A stretch of 64,000 nt of DNA. Source: Cognatishimia sp. MH4019 (lineage in GTDB: Bacteria > Pseudomonadota > Alphaproteobacteria > Rhodobacterales > Rhodobacteraceae). Below the pieces are notes generated by a model that saw nothing but the letters and a program-made list of their open reading frames with translations, did no database searches and had not been told where the DNA came from. Positions 1 through 8,895 of the stretch are shown here, piece by piece. Positions within the stretch are counted from its first letter, which is position 1. Every line of letters starts with the position of its first letter. Made by a program: the position numbers and the translations under genes. Location: contig NZ_JAHTBL010000010.1 of NCBI RefSeq assembly GCF_020177595.1, forward strand, positions 62,001 to 126,000, written 5' to 3'.

Positions 1-1
1 T

Positions 2-1465
2 TTCGACCAGACATTTGTCGACTTATCCGACGAAGAGCGCATCGAGAAGCGCCAGAATCTGGTGGCGGAAAAGGATAAGTTGAACTCTGAACTCTGGGGA
101 CGCGGGTCGACCAGGCAGCGCCACAAGGCCTTCGCCAGATCAGCTGGCAACAGCAACGCCATCAAGAACCTTTTGGCGGAAGCTGTGACCAGCCTTCACC
201 GCGATGTTGAAGACCTCGATGCCGATCCGCTGACAGTGAACACTGAAACTGGAATTCTGAGATTTCTTCGCAAGGATAACCCAAACTTTGGCGTTGCGGG
301 CGCGACGGGATCAAGCCTGAAGTGTTTCGCTGAAGTGGAGATTGAAGAGCACACGCGCGTCGTGTCGATCGAGGGCAGGAATCGCCCACAATACATCACC
401 AAGATGATGCCAGCCGCGTATGACGCCGACGCCAAATGCCCAAAGTTTGATGCGTTCTTAGAGCGGGTGCAGCCCGACCCGGCCATGCGGGCCTGTCTTC
501 AGCGTTGGTTTGGCCTGAGCATGACCGGCGAACCGATTCAGAAATTTCTCTACATGTATGGCATGGGTGCCAACGGCAAATCGCTGTTGGCGGGTTTGAT
601 GCGCCGCATGTTGGGCGATTATGCCACCATGGTCCGCATCGAAAGCTTGACGGGCAAGAACCGCAAATCCGGCTCAGATGCCACACCGGACCTGATGCGC
701 TTGATTGGCGCGCGCGCGGCCATCACCAACGAACCTGAAGAAGGCGAACGCCTGCAGGAACAGAAGGTCAAGGAAATGACCGGTGGCGACGAAATGCTGG
801 TGCGGAACCTGCATTCCGACTTTGTCGCCTTCACGCCCTATTTCAAGCTGACCTTTACCGGGAACCACAAGCTTGAAATACGCGGCACCGATGACGGTAT
901 CTGGCGGCGTCCGCTGTTGTTTCCGTTTGATGTCCAGATCCCGGAAAATGAGCGGGATGAAAAGCTTGGCGACAAACTCTTCGAGGAAGAGCGGTCGGGC
1001 ATCCTGAATTGGATGATTGCAGGTCTTCTGGACTATCTGGAAGGCGGGCTGCAAGAGCCAGCACAGGTTCTTGAGGCAACAGAAGAATATCGCAAGGACA
1101 GTGACCCGGTGGGCGACTTCCTTGCCACTGGCTGTGAGATTGATGGCGGAACGGATTTCCTTGCCGCCCGTGACCTTGTCGACGCCTGTTACCTCTACCT
1201 GCTAGAGAACACCGCCCACGCATGGCAACCAGGCAATCTGCAGCGCAAGCTGAAAGAGCGCAACGGCAAATATATGCATCCGGCCACAGGCAAGTCCTAC
1301 ACGCGCCACAAGCGGAATGGGACTTGGGGTTATTCAGGCATTCGTTTGACAGACGATATGCGCGACCGACTGGCAGATGCGCCACGCGACCCCAAAGGCC
1401 TGCCAATGTTGCGAAAAGATGGAAGTAGCGGTTCTTCGCCGCACTCCGAGGGCTACCCGCTGTGA
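2..1465 (+). CDS. Phage P4-type primase/SF3 helicase, 5' partial
   Basis: Replicative primase-helicase of the phage/plasmid P4 C-terminal family (D5_N plus superfamily 3 helicase). The reading frame is open from base 2, so the gene starts before the window; the first in-window start (GTG at 62) is probably internal. The Walker A motif GMGANGKS lies at about 560 to 583, followed by an acidic Walker B-like stretch (AAITNEPEEGE) and the SF3 motif C region (FKLTFTGNHK) ending in the sensor Asn. This half would form the hexameric ATPase that opens DNA at the phage origin. The priming domain, if present, lies upstream. It is the only replication gene visible, and its stop is followed by a long non-coding stretch before the late genes. 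Confidence 0.85.
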   Translation, partial: FDQTFVDLSDEERIEKRQNLVAEKDKLNSELWGRGSTRQRHKAFARSAGNSNAIKNLLAEAVTSLHRDVEDLDADPLTVNTETGILRFLRKDNPNFGVAGATGSSLKCFAEVEIEEHTRVVSIEGRNRPQYITKMMPAAYDADAKCPKFDAFLERVQPDPAMRACLQRWFGLSMTGEPIQKFLYMYGMGANGKSLLAGLMRRMLGDYATMVRIESLTGKNRKSGSDATPDLMRLIGARAAITNEPEEGERLQEQKVKEMTGGDEMLVRNLHSDFVAFTPYFKLTFTGNHKLEIRGTDDGIWRRPLLFPFDVQIPENERDEKLGDKLFEEERSGILNWMIAGLLDYLEGGLQEPAQVLEATEEYRKDSDPVGDFLATGCEIDGGTDFLAARDLVDACYLYLLENTAHAWQPGNLQRKLKERNGKYMHPATGKSYTRHKRNGTWGYSGIRLTDDMRDRLADAPRDPKGLPMLRKDGSSGSSPHSEGYPL

Positions 1466-1932
1466 CGCGCCGGGCGGCACATACGCAAGCCACCGCCGCC
1501 CGCACCCCGCACCCCTACAACCACATTCTTCGAAAATCGGGGCAGCTTTCCGACTTCTGCCCCGTATCGGGGCGCAATTCCCAAATCTATCTGTTGGGAA
1601 AAAGCATTTTGTTTCTGAGGTTTGTGACTGTTTCGGGGCGTTTGGGGCGCTTGGGGCAGAAAAATCCGGGTTACGTGCGCGCGCGTATTCTGGGGGGTCT
1701 GGGGGGGAGATGTCTTGCGTATAGGTCGCGCTCTTCTGCCCTATCTGCCCCGCGCGCCCCGCCAGACGGATTGTGCTCATGTTTTCAGTGGGTTGCCGGT
1801 CTAGCGATTGTTGTGGGGTTCTGCCCCGTTCTTTTGCGTTCTGCCCCGTCTGCCCCGCCATTCATCACTCGAAATCAACATCTTGGTTTCCTTTCATTCG
1901 AAACAACAAAATCTAGAAAGTAGAGGTCAGGC
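1466..1932. other. Non-coding stretch rich in GGGGC/GCCCC motifs
   Basis: This 467-base gap follows the primase gene. Several copies of GGGGC lie between about 1538 and 1658, and several of the complement GCCCC between about 1738 and 1858, often in the longer form TTCTGCCCC or its complement. One pair (CGGGGCAG at 1538-1545, CTGCCCCG at 1557-1564) could form a hairpin. Open frames exist on both strands but give low-complexity products with no recognisable domain, so I call no gene. An origin or regulator-binding array is possible because of the neighbouring helicase gene; this is inference. An AGAGGT ribosome site for the next gene lies at its right edge. Confidence 0.5.
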
Positions 1933-2700
1933 ATGAAGCTAAAGAGGGTCGAAAAGACGTGCTGTGTGGATGAAACAGGGGCAAAACTGGCCTTTCATCT
2001 GTGCTGCCCGGATTGCCGCAAAGAGTTGGCACAAGAGGAACGGGCGTGGCTGATGGATGTGGGAACGGCACCGGACGGATGCAGTGCTGAGATTATCACG
2101 GCACCTGCGCGTGGCCCGCTTGCCCGGTTCCGCGAAGGCTATTGGCATGAGAAAGACGGCCAAGGTGAATGGCGGCACGTTCCCTATCGGTCAGGCTGTC
2201 CCGGTCAGGCCCGTGACATCTTCGACACCATGACAGACCAGGCAACGCGGCGGGGCGGTGATGCGCCATTTACGGCGGCTCAGGTTGGTGCTGCCCGCGA
2301 CTATCGCGCGCTGTTTGAGCGGGTGCAGTCTGCAGGCGTCAAGTGTTCCAAGGCCTTCGATGTCCAGATGGGTGGCCAAGGCGATACCGATTTCATGACC
2401 GCCTATATGCGCGATGCCGAACGTCTGGCCATGTTCCACGACGCAATCGGCAGCGTGATTGCCAAGGATATGAAGCGGGTCAGCCCCGACAAAGCGCAGC
2501 GCGTCATCATCACAGATGACATCCTTGCCCAAGTCGACAAGCGCATCATCACTGTGCGAACGTTGGTGGATGACGTGTGTATCAAGGAACGCGCCCTGAG
2601 CGACGTTCTGGACGCGCATGGCTGGTCTGTGACTGGAAAAAACCGAAAAGCCCTTCGGGACGCCCTATGCGCCGCTTTGGGGCGTATGCAGGGCATCTGA
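1933..2700 (+). CDS. Phage protein of unknown function with Cys-rich N-terminus
   Basis: A 255-residue protein that I do not recognise. The ATG is preceded by AGAGGT at a good distance. The first 30 residues hold a cysteine cluster (CC, then CCPDC) that could bind a metal. The middle is mixed, and the last 60 residues look helical with a possible helix-turn-helix (ERALSDVLDAHGWSV followed by basic residues). Its position between the primase and the HNH/packaging genes, and before an apparent terminator and promoter region, would suit a late-gene regulator, but nothing in the sequence proves this. Confidence 0.7.
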   Translation: MKLKRVEKTCCVDETGAKLAFHLCCPDCRKELAQEERAWLMDVGTAPDGCSAEIITAPARGPLARFREGYWHEKDGQGEWRHVPYRSGCPGQARDIFDTMTDQATRRGGDAPFTAAQVGAARDYRALFERVQSAGVKCSKAFDVQMGGQGDTDFMTAYMRDAERLAMFHDAIGSVIAKDMKRVSPDKAQRVIITDDILAQVDKRIITVRTLVDDVCIKERALSDVLDAHGWSVTGKNRKALRDALCAALGRMQGI

Positions 2701-2722
2701 ATAGCAGGGATACAAAATGTTG

Positions 2723-2754
2723 TTGACATAAGGACCACCGGATGATTCTAAATA
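2723..2754 (+). promoter_or_regulatory. Weak candidate late promoter
   Basis: A perfect -35-like TTGACA (2723-2728) lies in the gap after the unknown gene. No good -10 sits at 17 bases; the best options are GATTCT at 15 bases or TAAATA at 20 bases. It lies just before the packaging genes, where a late promoter would be expected. Confidence 0.3.
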
Positions 2755-2770
2755 GCTATCATCACGAAAT

Positions 2771-2802
2771 GCGCCCGCAGGTATCCCCTGACGGGCGCTT
2801 TT
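2771..2802 (+). terminator. Rho-independent terminator-like hairpin
   Basis: Perfect 7-bp stem GCGCCCG/CGGGCGC (2771-2777 with 2792-2798), 14-base loop, followed by TTTTG. It lies 70 bases after the unknown gene and only 16 bases before the next start codon, so it could end early transcription or act as an antitermination-controlled gate to the late operon. Confidence 0.6.
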
Positions 2803-2817
2803 GTTTGGGAGGTAGCC

Positions 2818-3072
2818 ATGCAGATTGGACATATTGAAGGCGCAACGCGGGTCATCGGGAAGTCACAGGGCTACCTTGGCCTGCCCATCCGTGATGTTGC
2901 CATCGACTGTTCGGTCAATGGCGAAGGCACACCAGCGATGGTGACGGCGTGGCATCCGACACCGGATGAACTGGAAGCGCTGATGAACGGCGCACCGATC
3001 TATGTGCAATTGCTGGGCCAGTCGCATCCGCCCATCATGGTGGGTGTCGGCCCGGAGCCTGACCCGGTCTGA
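2818..3072 (+). CDS. Small phage protein of unknown function
   Basis: An 84-residue acidic protein with a strong ribosome site (GGGAGGT) 6 bases before the ATG. No motif is recognised. It is followed after 2 bases by the HNH endonuclease gene. Small conserved proteins at this place are common in alphaproteobacterial siphoviruses, just ahead of the packaging genes. The C-terminal part (about residues 40 to 84) reads as alternating beta and loop, with no membrane segment. Confidence 0.75.
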   Translation: MQIGHIEGATRVIGKSQGYLGLPIRDVAIDCSVNGEGTPAMVTAWHPTPDELEALMNGAPIYVQLLGQSHPPIMVGVGPEPDPV

Positions 3073-3074
3073 CC

Positions 3075-3440
3075 ATGGGTCGCCTGTCCGCTGCCAAGCC
3101 GCGTCTTGGTTCCATGTCATCCCGCTTGGGTGGCGCGCCAAAGTCCGAAGCCGAACGGTCCCGTCATCGTGACCAGACGCAAGGATGGCGCAGCTGGTAC
3201 AAGACCGCGCGCTGGCAGCGGCTGAGACTGAAGGTGTTGCAGCGCGACGGCTACACCTGCCAAGCTACGGGCGCGCTGCTGGTCGGCAAGCATCCGGCAC
3301 CCAACAGCCCGGTGGTTGACCACGTTCGACCACATCGCGGCAACCCAGACCTGTTTTGGGATGAAGACAACCTGCAGGCTGTGTCGAAGGAATACCACGA
3401 CAAGGTCAAGCAAAGCATCGAGAAGCGCGGGCGGCACTGA
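3075..3440 (+). CDS. HNH endonuclease next to terminase
   Basis: A 121-residue HNH nuclease. The basic N-terminal part is followed by the core: a single Cys (TCQATG), the invariant VVDHVRPHRG with catalytic His, then an Asp/Asn helix (WDEDNLQAVSKEYHDKVK) closing the beta-beta-alpha metal fold. HNH proteins coded beside terminase genes in HK97-like phages stimulate terminase cutting at cos, and the location here fits that role. The usual zinc CxxC pairs are largely missing, so metal support of the fold may be reduced. The stop is about 100 bases before the small terminase gene, and that gap holds a candidate cos site. Confidence 0.9.
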   Translation: MGRLSAAKPRLGSMSSRLGGAPKSEAERSRHRDQTQGWRSWYKTARWQRLRLKVLQRDGYTCQATGALLVGKHPAPNSPVVDHVRPHRGNPDLFWDEDNLQAVSKEYHDKVKQSIEKRGRH

Positions 3441-3471
3441 GCGCCCAGCCATCACCACAACAATCAATCAA

Positions 3472-3525
3472 GGGGGGGGCGGTCAAAAGTCTGACGGCCC
3501 CAAACGGCTAGACCCGCGCCCCCCC
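3472..3525. other. Candidate cos/packaging site: G8 to C7 inverted repeat
   Basis: A run of eight G (3472-3479) followed by CGGTC can pair with GACCCGCG plus seven C (ending 3525), giving a stem of about 9 GC pairs with a small bulge and a further GGTC/GACC stem. It lies between the HNH and small terminase genes, the usual place of cos in lambda- and HK97-like genomes. Homopolymer G runs are common in single-strand cohesive ends. The cut position cannot be read from sequence, and the hairpin could simply be a regulatory structure. Confidence 0.4.
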
Positions 3526-3545
3526 AATTCGGAGATTTTTTTCCT

Positions 3546-4013
3546 GTGAAACCTGAAAATTCCACTGCAGATCTGGAAACAGACCTCTTTGGAAATCCCT
3601 TGCTGCCGATGAAAGACCCGCGCGGTCGGAAGGCGTATGCAAAAAGCAAGGCAAATCAGGAACTTGTCGTGGACCTGCGCGCCGGGGGCATGACGCATGG
3701 GGAGATCGCCACCGTTCTGGGGTGCGATGAAAAGACCTTGCGCAAGTATTATTCCCGCGAACTTCACGAGGGGGCGATTTTGGTTCAGGCCGAAGCCATC
3801 CGCGTGATGATGCGCAAAATGCGCACCGGCAACATGGCTGCGACAAAACAGGTTCTGGAAATGGCCAGCCTGCAGAACACGCCCATGAAAAAGCCCCAGG
3901 CGGCTGAGCCAAAGCCCGAACCTTTGGGCAAAAAGGCTTTGCTGGAAAAGGGCGCGTCCGAAGTGCCGTCCGGCTGGGGCGACCTGCTGGGTGACGGGAA
4001 ACCGGTGAACTGA
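3546..4013 (+). CDS. Terminase small subunit
   Basis: A 155-residue DNA-recognition subunit of the packaging motor. GTG start with GGAG 11 bases upstream. Residues about 40 to 80 contain a helix-turn-helix (VVDLRAGGMTHGEIATVLG, then CDEKTLRKYY) typical of small terminases. A long helix that would form the oligomer core follows, and a Pro/Lys-rich tail that may contact the large subunit. The stop overlaps the large subunit start by one base (TGATG), so the two are translationally coupled. Confidence 0.85.
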   Translation: MKPENSTADLETDLFGNPLLPMKDPRGRKAYAKSKANQELVVDLRAGGMTHGEIATVLGCDEKTLRKYYSRELHEGAILVQAEAIRVMMRKMRTGNMAATKQVLEMASLQNTPMKKPQAAEPKPEPLGKKALLEKGASEVPSGWGDLLGDGKPVN

Positions 4014-5728
4014 TGCCCTTTGACTTCGCTTGCCCCGACTGGATTGAAAAGCTTCAATCCGGCAAAACGCCGATTCCTGAACTGCCGCTGGATGATGTGG
4101 CGGCGGAACGTGCGGTCGGGGTGTTCAACAATCTGCGCCTGCCGGATGTTCCCGGCAATCCTTCTCTGGGCGATGCGGCTGGCGAATGGATGAGGGAAAT
4201 TGTCCGCGCCGTCTTCGGATCGATGGCTACTTCCGCCGACGCGATGGCGTCCCGTCAGGTTGGCGAAGTCTTCATCCTTGTTCCCAAGAAAAACGCCAAG
4301 ACCACCAGTGCCGCCGCCATCGCGCTGACGTTCATGCTGCTGAATGAACGCCGTCACGCGGACATGCTGATCATCGGCCCGACCCAGAAGATTTCGGATG
4401 TGGCCTTTGAACAGGCCAAGGGCATGATTGACAGCGACCCGGAAGGGTATCTGCAGAAGCGCTTTCATGTCCAGGACCACAAGAAAACCATCATGTGCCG
4501 TGTTACCAAGGCGCGGTTGATGATCCGAACCTTTGGCATGGACGTTCTGACTGGGGCGAAGCCAGTCTTCTGTTTGATCGATGAAGTTCACATTCTGGGG
4601 TCAATCCCCCATGCCGCTGATGTCATTCGCCAGATCCGGGGCGGCATGCTGCCATTCCCCGAGGCGCTGTTGGTGATGATCACCACGCAAAGCGACCATC
4701 CGCCAGCGGGCGTGTTCAAATCGGAACTGCAATATGCGCGCGGAGTGCGGGACGGCAGCATCACGGAAAACGTGCGCCTTCTGCCGGTGCTGTATGAATT
4801 CCCCGAAGACATCCAGACCAGCGAAGACCAGAAATGGCTGGACCCGAAGAATTGGTTCATGGTCACGCCCAATATGGGGCGGTCCATCAATCTGGACCGG
4901 CTTGTCGAAGGGTTCGAGCGCGCCAAACATGACGGCCCAGGCGAAATCGCAGCTTGGGCCACCCAGCACCTGAATGTCGAAGTGGGCCTTGCACTTCACA
5001 CTGACCGCTGGATTGGTGCTGATTATTGGCAGTCCTGTGCCGAACCGTGCCTGACCAAAGCAGAACTGTTGCGCCGCTGCGATGTTGTCGTGGCGGGCTT
5101 CGACGGTGGTGGCCTCGATGACCTTGCTGGGCTGGTTCTGATCGGGCGTTGCCGCGAAACACGCAAGTGGCTGTTCTGGGCGCATGCCTGGGCGCAAACT
5201 GATGTGTTTCAGAAACGCAAAGAAATCGCGGCGCGGTTGCGCGATTTCTCGGATGATGGCGACCTGACCATCTGTCCCGAAGGCGACCCACAAAGAGACT
5301 TCCGCGAAGTGACCCAGATCATTTCGGAAATCAACGATATGGGGCTGCTGCCTTCCCATGGCGCGGTCGGGCTGGACACCTACGGCGTTGCTGATCTGGT
5401 CGACATGCTGCTGGAAGCTGGGCTGACCGAAGACCAGCTTGTCGGGGTGCCACAGGGCTACAAGCTTTCGTCTGCCATCTGGGGCATGGAACGCAAGCTG
5501 AAGGACCGGTCGCTGCTGCATGGCGGCGCACCGATGATGAACTGGGTTTTGGGGAACGCCAAAGCCGAACTGCGCGGCAACAACATCTACATCAGCAAAT
5601 CTGCGGCGGGCAAAGCCAAGATTGATCCGCTGACGGCAGGTTTCAACGCCTTCCAGCTGATGGCCCGTAACCCTGAGCCTGCCGGGCGCGGGTCAATGCT
5701 GCTGGACATGGAAGAGGTGCTTGTCTGA
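4013..5728 (+). CDS. Terminase large subunit
   Basis: A 571-residue packaging ATPase/nuclease. The N-terminal ATPase has a Walker A-like PKKNAKTTSAA at residues 91 to 102 and Walker B CLIDEVH at about 187 to 193. The C-terminal RNase H-like nuclease begins at GFDGGGLDDLAG (about 362 to 373) with the metal-binding Asp. Length and order fit the HK97-type terminase family. It translocates DNA into proheads through the portal coded immediately downstream and cuts concatemers. One-base overlaps on both sides (TGATG) couple it to the small subunit and to the portal gene. Confidence 0.95.
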   Translation: MPFDFACPDWIEKLQSGKTPIPELPLDDVAAERAVGVFNNLRLPDVPGNPSLGDAAGEWMREIVRAVFGSMATSADAMASRQVGEVFILVPKKNAKTTSAAAIALTFMLLNERRHADMLIIGPTQKISDVAFEQAKGMIDSDPEGYLQKRFHVQDHKKTIMCRVTKARLMIRTFGMDVLTGAKPVFCLIDEVHILGSIPHAADVIRQIRGGMLPFPEALLVMITTQSDHPPAGVFKSELQYARGVRDGSITENVRLLPVLYEFPEDIQTSEDQKWLDPKNWFMVTPNMGRSINLDRLVEGFERAKHDGPGEIAAWATQHLNVEVGLALHTDRWIGADYWQSCAEPCLTKAELLRRCDVVVAGFDGGGLDDLAGLVLIGRCRETRKWLFWAHAWAQTDVFQKRKEIAARLRDFSDDGDLTICPEGDPQRDFREVTQIISEINDMGLLPSHGAVGLDTYGVADLVDMLLEAGLTEDQLVGVPQGYKLSSAIWGMERKLKDRSLLHGGAPMMNWVLGNAKAELRGNNIYISKSAAGKAKIDPLTAGFNAFQLMARNPEPAGRGSMLLDMEEVLV

Positions 5729-6924
5729 TGTTCCGTTTTCTTCAGAGAAAATCAGCCGTGGAAGCGCGCATCCTTGAAGCCATCGACAGCGGTGTGCCGG
5801 GTAGCGCGACGGCCATCAAGGTATCTGCAGAACAGGCCTTGGGTGTCATGGCCGTCTTTGCCGCAGTGCGGGTGATTTCGGAAGATGTCGCCAAGCTGCC
5901 CGCGAAGCTGAAGCGCGAAACCGAAGACGGCAGCGAAACCGCGACGGCGGAGCCTGAACACATCGTTTTGAGCCGTATCGGGAAGCCCGCCAGTGAAGAG
6001 GATGACGGCTTCACCGCCATGGAATGGATCGAAGCGGTTGTGGCAGCAGCAGCGCTTGGTGGGTGCGGCGTGGTCTATCTGAACCGGGTGGGCGGTAAGG
6101 TCCGCGAAGTGGTTCCCATCAAACGCGGTTGCTGGTGCGAAGAGCGGGGGAAATGGCGCATCAAATGGCGCAAGGACCGTTGGGAAGAGGTCGACCGGGC
6201 TGATTTGATGGTGTTGCGCGGCCCGCAGTTGGGCATGGACGTAACCCAGACCGCGCGTCAGGCCATCGATCTGGCGCGGCGGTTGGACATGATGATGACC
6301 AGCCTTGCCAAGAAAGCGGGCCGGGCCAACGGTATCATCAGTTCGGAAAGCCTGAATTCGCAGGACAAGGCCCAGACCTTTGTCAGCCGCATCAAGAACT
6401 ATTTCGGCCCGTCCGGCGATGGTGGCCTGATGCCTGTCGACCTGGGGGCGCTGCACTATATTCGGCTGAGCATGACGCCGGAGGAACTGCAGCAAGACAA
6501 GACCTATTCCCGCGTTGTCACCCAGATTGCCAGTGCCTACCGCGTTCAGCCGGCGCATTTGATGCATGCCCTGACCGAACACAACAACGCGAGCCTCTAC
6601 AGTTCGAACCGCCAGCACGTCGAGGTTTGCATCCAGCCTTGGACCAAGCGCTTTCGCCAGACCTTCGACAAGGATGTGCTGGGCGAAGCCAGAGTTTCTG
6701 AAGGTTACTATTGCGACATCGCCCTTCAGGGACTTCTGCAGGGCGATCCAGATTCGCGCGCCAAGCTTTACATGGCATTGCGAACAGTTGGCGCGATGTC
6801 GCCGCTGACCGTGGCCAAGTTGGAAGACCTGCCGACCAAAGGTGTCAGTGATGACCCGGCATTCCCGCTTTTGACCAACCCCAAACCGAAAGAAGAAAAG
6901 GACGGCGACGATGATGACGAATGA
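5728..6924 (+). CDS. Portal protein, HK97 family
   Basis: A 398-residue portal that forms the dodecameric ring at the capsid vertex for DNA entry and tail attachment. The N-terminal segment (SAEQALGVMAVFAAVRVIS) and the central run (QTARQAIDLARRLDMMMTS, later SMTPEELQQDKTYSRVV) are typical of HK97 portals. The C-terminus ends in an acidic tail. It overlaps the large terminase gene by one base and the protease gene by 14 bases, as usual in the portal-protease-capsid block. Confidence 0.95.
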   Translation: MFRFLQRKSAVEARILEAIDSGVPGSATAIKVSAEQALGVMAVFAAVRVISEDVAKLPAKLKRETEDGSETATAEPEHIVLSRIGKPASEEDDGFTAMEWIEAVVAAAALGGCGVVYLNRVGGKVREVVPIKRGCWCEERGKWRIKWRKDRWEEVDRADLMVLRGPQLGMDVTQTARQAIDLARRLDMMMTSLAKKAGRANGIISSESLNSQDKAQTFVSRIKNYFGPSGDGGLMPVDLGALHYIRLSMTPEELQQDKTYSRVVTQIASAYRVQPAHLMHALTEHNNASLYSSNRQHVEVCIQPWTKRFRQTFDKDVLGEARVSEGYYCDIALQGLLQGDPDSRAKLYMALRTVGAMSPLTVAKLEDLPTKGVSDDPAFPLLTNPKPKEEKDGDDDDE

Positions 6925-7603
6925 TCGTTGTCACCCGATGGAACGCAAGTCGGCCGTCGAGGTGGCAGAGGGTCTTGTGACCCCTGAATTCAAAGCGGCC
7001 AAGGATGGCACCGTGGAAGGCTATGGTGCAATCTTCGGCAATATCGACAAAGGCTATGACATCGTTGAGGCGGGCGCATTTGCTGACAGCCTTAAGGGCG
7101 GCGTCAAGGTCAAGATGCTTTGGCAGCATGATCCCTACAATCCGATTGGTGTCTGGGATGAAGTCAAAGAGGATGACAAGGGCCTTTGGGTTAAAGGTCG
7201 CGTCCTTGGTGACGTTGAAAAGGGCCGCGAAGCCACGGCCTTGGTCAAGGCTGGCGCCATTGACGGTCTGTCGATCGGCTATCGCACATTGGAATTCCGC
7301 GAAGCCAAGGTCGCTGACCGTTGGGTCCGCGTGATCGAAAAAGCAGAACTTTGGGAAGTGTCTCTGGTGACCTTCCCGATGAACCCCGAAGCGACCATCG
7401 ACTCGGTGAAGGCCGCGGCCATGTCGCAACGGGAATTTGAGCGTCAACTTCTGAGGGATTCGAAGATGTCGCGCAGTGTCGTCAGCGCCTTGATGCGGGA
7501 CGGCTTCAAAGGTGTTCAGGCCCTGAGTGACTCGGGCGATGAGGACTATTCCGAACTGCTGGAAGCCCTGGAGGCATCCAGTCTCATGAACTCGTTGTCA
7601 TAG
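6911..7603 (+). CDS. Prohead maturation protease, HK97/U35 family
   Basis: A 230-residue serine protease that cleaves the capsid delta domain and itself during prohead maturation. Signature parts are EGYGAIFGNIDKGYDIV near residue 37, the catalytic His in LWQHD, and the catalytic Ser in AGAIDGLSIGY, followed by WEVSLVTFPMNPEA. The ATG at 6911 has AAGGAC upstream; an in-frame ATG at 6938 (MERKSAV) is also a credible start because family members often begin there. The C-terminal 60 residues past the core resemble self-cleaved tails. The capsid gene follows after 9 bases. Confidence 0.92.
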   Translation: MMTNDRCHPMERKSAVEVAEGLVTPEFKAAKDGTVEGYGAIFGNIDKGYDIVEAGAFADSLKGGVKVKMLWQHDPYNPIGVWDEVKEDDKGLWVKGRVLGDVEKGREATALVKAGAIDGLSIGYRTLEFREAKVADRWVRVIEKAELWEVSLVTFPMNPEATIDSVKAAAMSQREFERQLLRDSKMSRSVVSALMRDGFKGVQALSDSGDEDYSELLEALEASSLMNSLS

Positions 7604-7612
7604 GAGGAAATC

Positions 7613-8866
7613 ATGGCAACTCTTGCAGAAGTGAAAGCAGCGATCGAGGATCAGGCCAAAGGCACCCAGACGTTGCGTGACGAAGTGAAAAAGCTTCAGG
7701 GTGATGCGGTCGACCGTGACAGCTTCGCCAAGTTGGAAGCACTGGTGACCGATCTGGACGAAAAGCGCCAGAAGATGGAAACCGAATATCTGGCGGAACT
7801 GAAGGAAGCCAAAGAACTGGCCGAAGAGGCATCTCTAAAGGCGGGTCGCCGGGGTTCCGGGACCGATGAAGGCCCGAACGAAGACCAGATCGCACACAAG
7901 TCGGCCTTTGTCGATTTCATCCGTGGTCATGGCACTGCGGATCTGAAACACGCCGCCGACGAAGCCGAGAAGAAAGCCCTTGGTTCTGCCACTGGTTCTG
8001 GCTCTGGCGTGGCCGTGCCCACCGTGATCGCGCAAGACATCCAAACCAAGACCAATGATGACAGCGTCATGGCTGGTCTGGTGAAGGTCGTTCGCGTCGG
8101 CACCAGCGATTACAAGGAAATCGTGGACAAGGGCGGTATGGGCTTCGGTTGGGTTGGTGCGGGTGATGCCCGTGCGGCGACCGGCAAGCCGGATGTCTAT
8201 GAGGTCGAACCGGCCATGGGCACCGTTTATGCCTACCCCGAAGCGCAGGAAGAGCAGCTGGACGATGTGTTCTTCGACATCGAAAACTGGTTGGTAGACT
8301 CGGCCCGCACGTCCTTCGCCAATGCGCGCGACGTGGCGGTGATCGCCGGTGACGGCACCAAAAAGCCGCTTGGCCTGCTGGGCACAGCGCCCGTTGCTGA
8401 TGCCGATGGTGCGCGCGCGGACAAGGTGTTCCAGTTCCTGGCGTCGGGCAATGCGGGCACGATTGGTGATGCGGACAAGCTGGTCGAACTGGTCTATCTG
8501 ACCAAGGCCCAGTATCGCGCCAATGGCCGGTTCCTGATGAACTCGCTGACCACGTCCAAGGTGCGCACCATGAAGGACGGCGACGGTCGTTTCCTCTGGG
8601 CCGATGGTCTTGCAGTTGGCCAGCCCGCAACCTTGCTGGGTTATGCAGTGTCCACTGCCGAAGCCATGCCTGGCATCGCGGCCAATGCGACACCTATCGC
8701 CTTCGGTGATTTCCGTATGGCCTACACGCTGGTCGAACGTCATGACCTGCGCGTGACCCGCGACGAAATCACCAAACCGGGTTTCGTCAAGTGGCACATC
8801 CGCCAGCGTCTTGGTGGCGCGCCCACCAATGATGATGCCGTCAAGTTCCTGAAGGTCGCCGCGTAA
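7613..8866 (+). CDS. Major capsid protein, HK97 fold
   Basis: A 417-residue capsid precursor. A perfect AGGAGG lies before the ATG, fitting the most abundant structural protein. Residues 1 to about 85 form a charged coiled coil (delta/scaffold domain) to be removed by the protease coded upstream. The mature shell probably begins near KALGSATGSGSG (about residue 122). The rest follows the HK97 gp5 pattern (VPTVIAQDI, the ITKPGFVKWHIRQRLGG end). A rho-independent terminator stands just downstream, as often seen after capsid genes. Confidence 0.95.
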   Translation: MATLAEVKAAIEDQAKGTQTLRDEVKKLQGDAVDRDSFAKLEALVTDLDEKRQKMETEYLAELKEAKELAEEASLKAGRRGSGTDEGPNEDQIAHKSAFVDFIRGHGTADLKHAADEAEKKALGSATGSGSGVAVPTVIAQDIQTKTNDDSVMAGLVKVVRVGTSDYKEIVDKGGMGFGWVGAGDARAATGKPDVYEVEPAMGTVYAYPEAQEEQLDDVFFDIENWLVDSARTSFANARDVAVIAGDGTKKPLGLLGTAPVADADGARADKVFQFLASGNAGTIGDADKLVELVYLTKAQYRANGRFLMNSLTTSKVRTMKDGDGRFLWADGLAVGQPATLLGYAVSTAEAMPGIAANATPIAFGDFRMAYTLVERHDLRVTRDEITKPGFVKWHIRQRLGGAPTNDDAVKFLKVAA

Positions 8867-8895
8867 GCCGGACCTGCAGGACAGTAACGCAATCA

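Noticed and set aside
855-1505. A 216-residue frame antisense to the primase
   Set aside because: Cys/Arg/Ala-rich composition typical of a shadow frame in high-GC DNA; the primase frame holds clear SF3 motifs.
1462-1923. A 153-residue + frame and a 175-residue minus frame in the gap after the primase
   Set aside because: Both are low-complexity, created by the GGGGC/GCCCC motifs, and neither shows a domain or good ribosome site.
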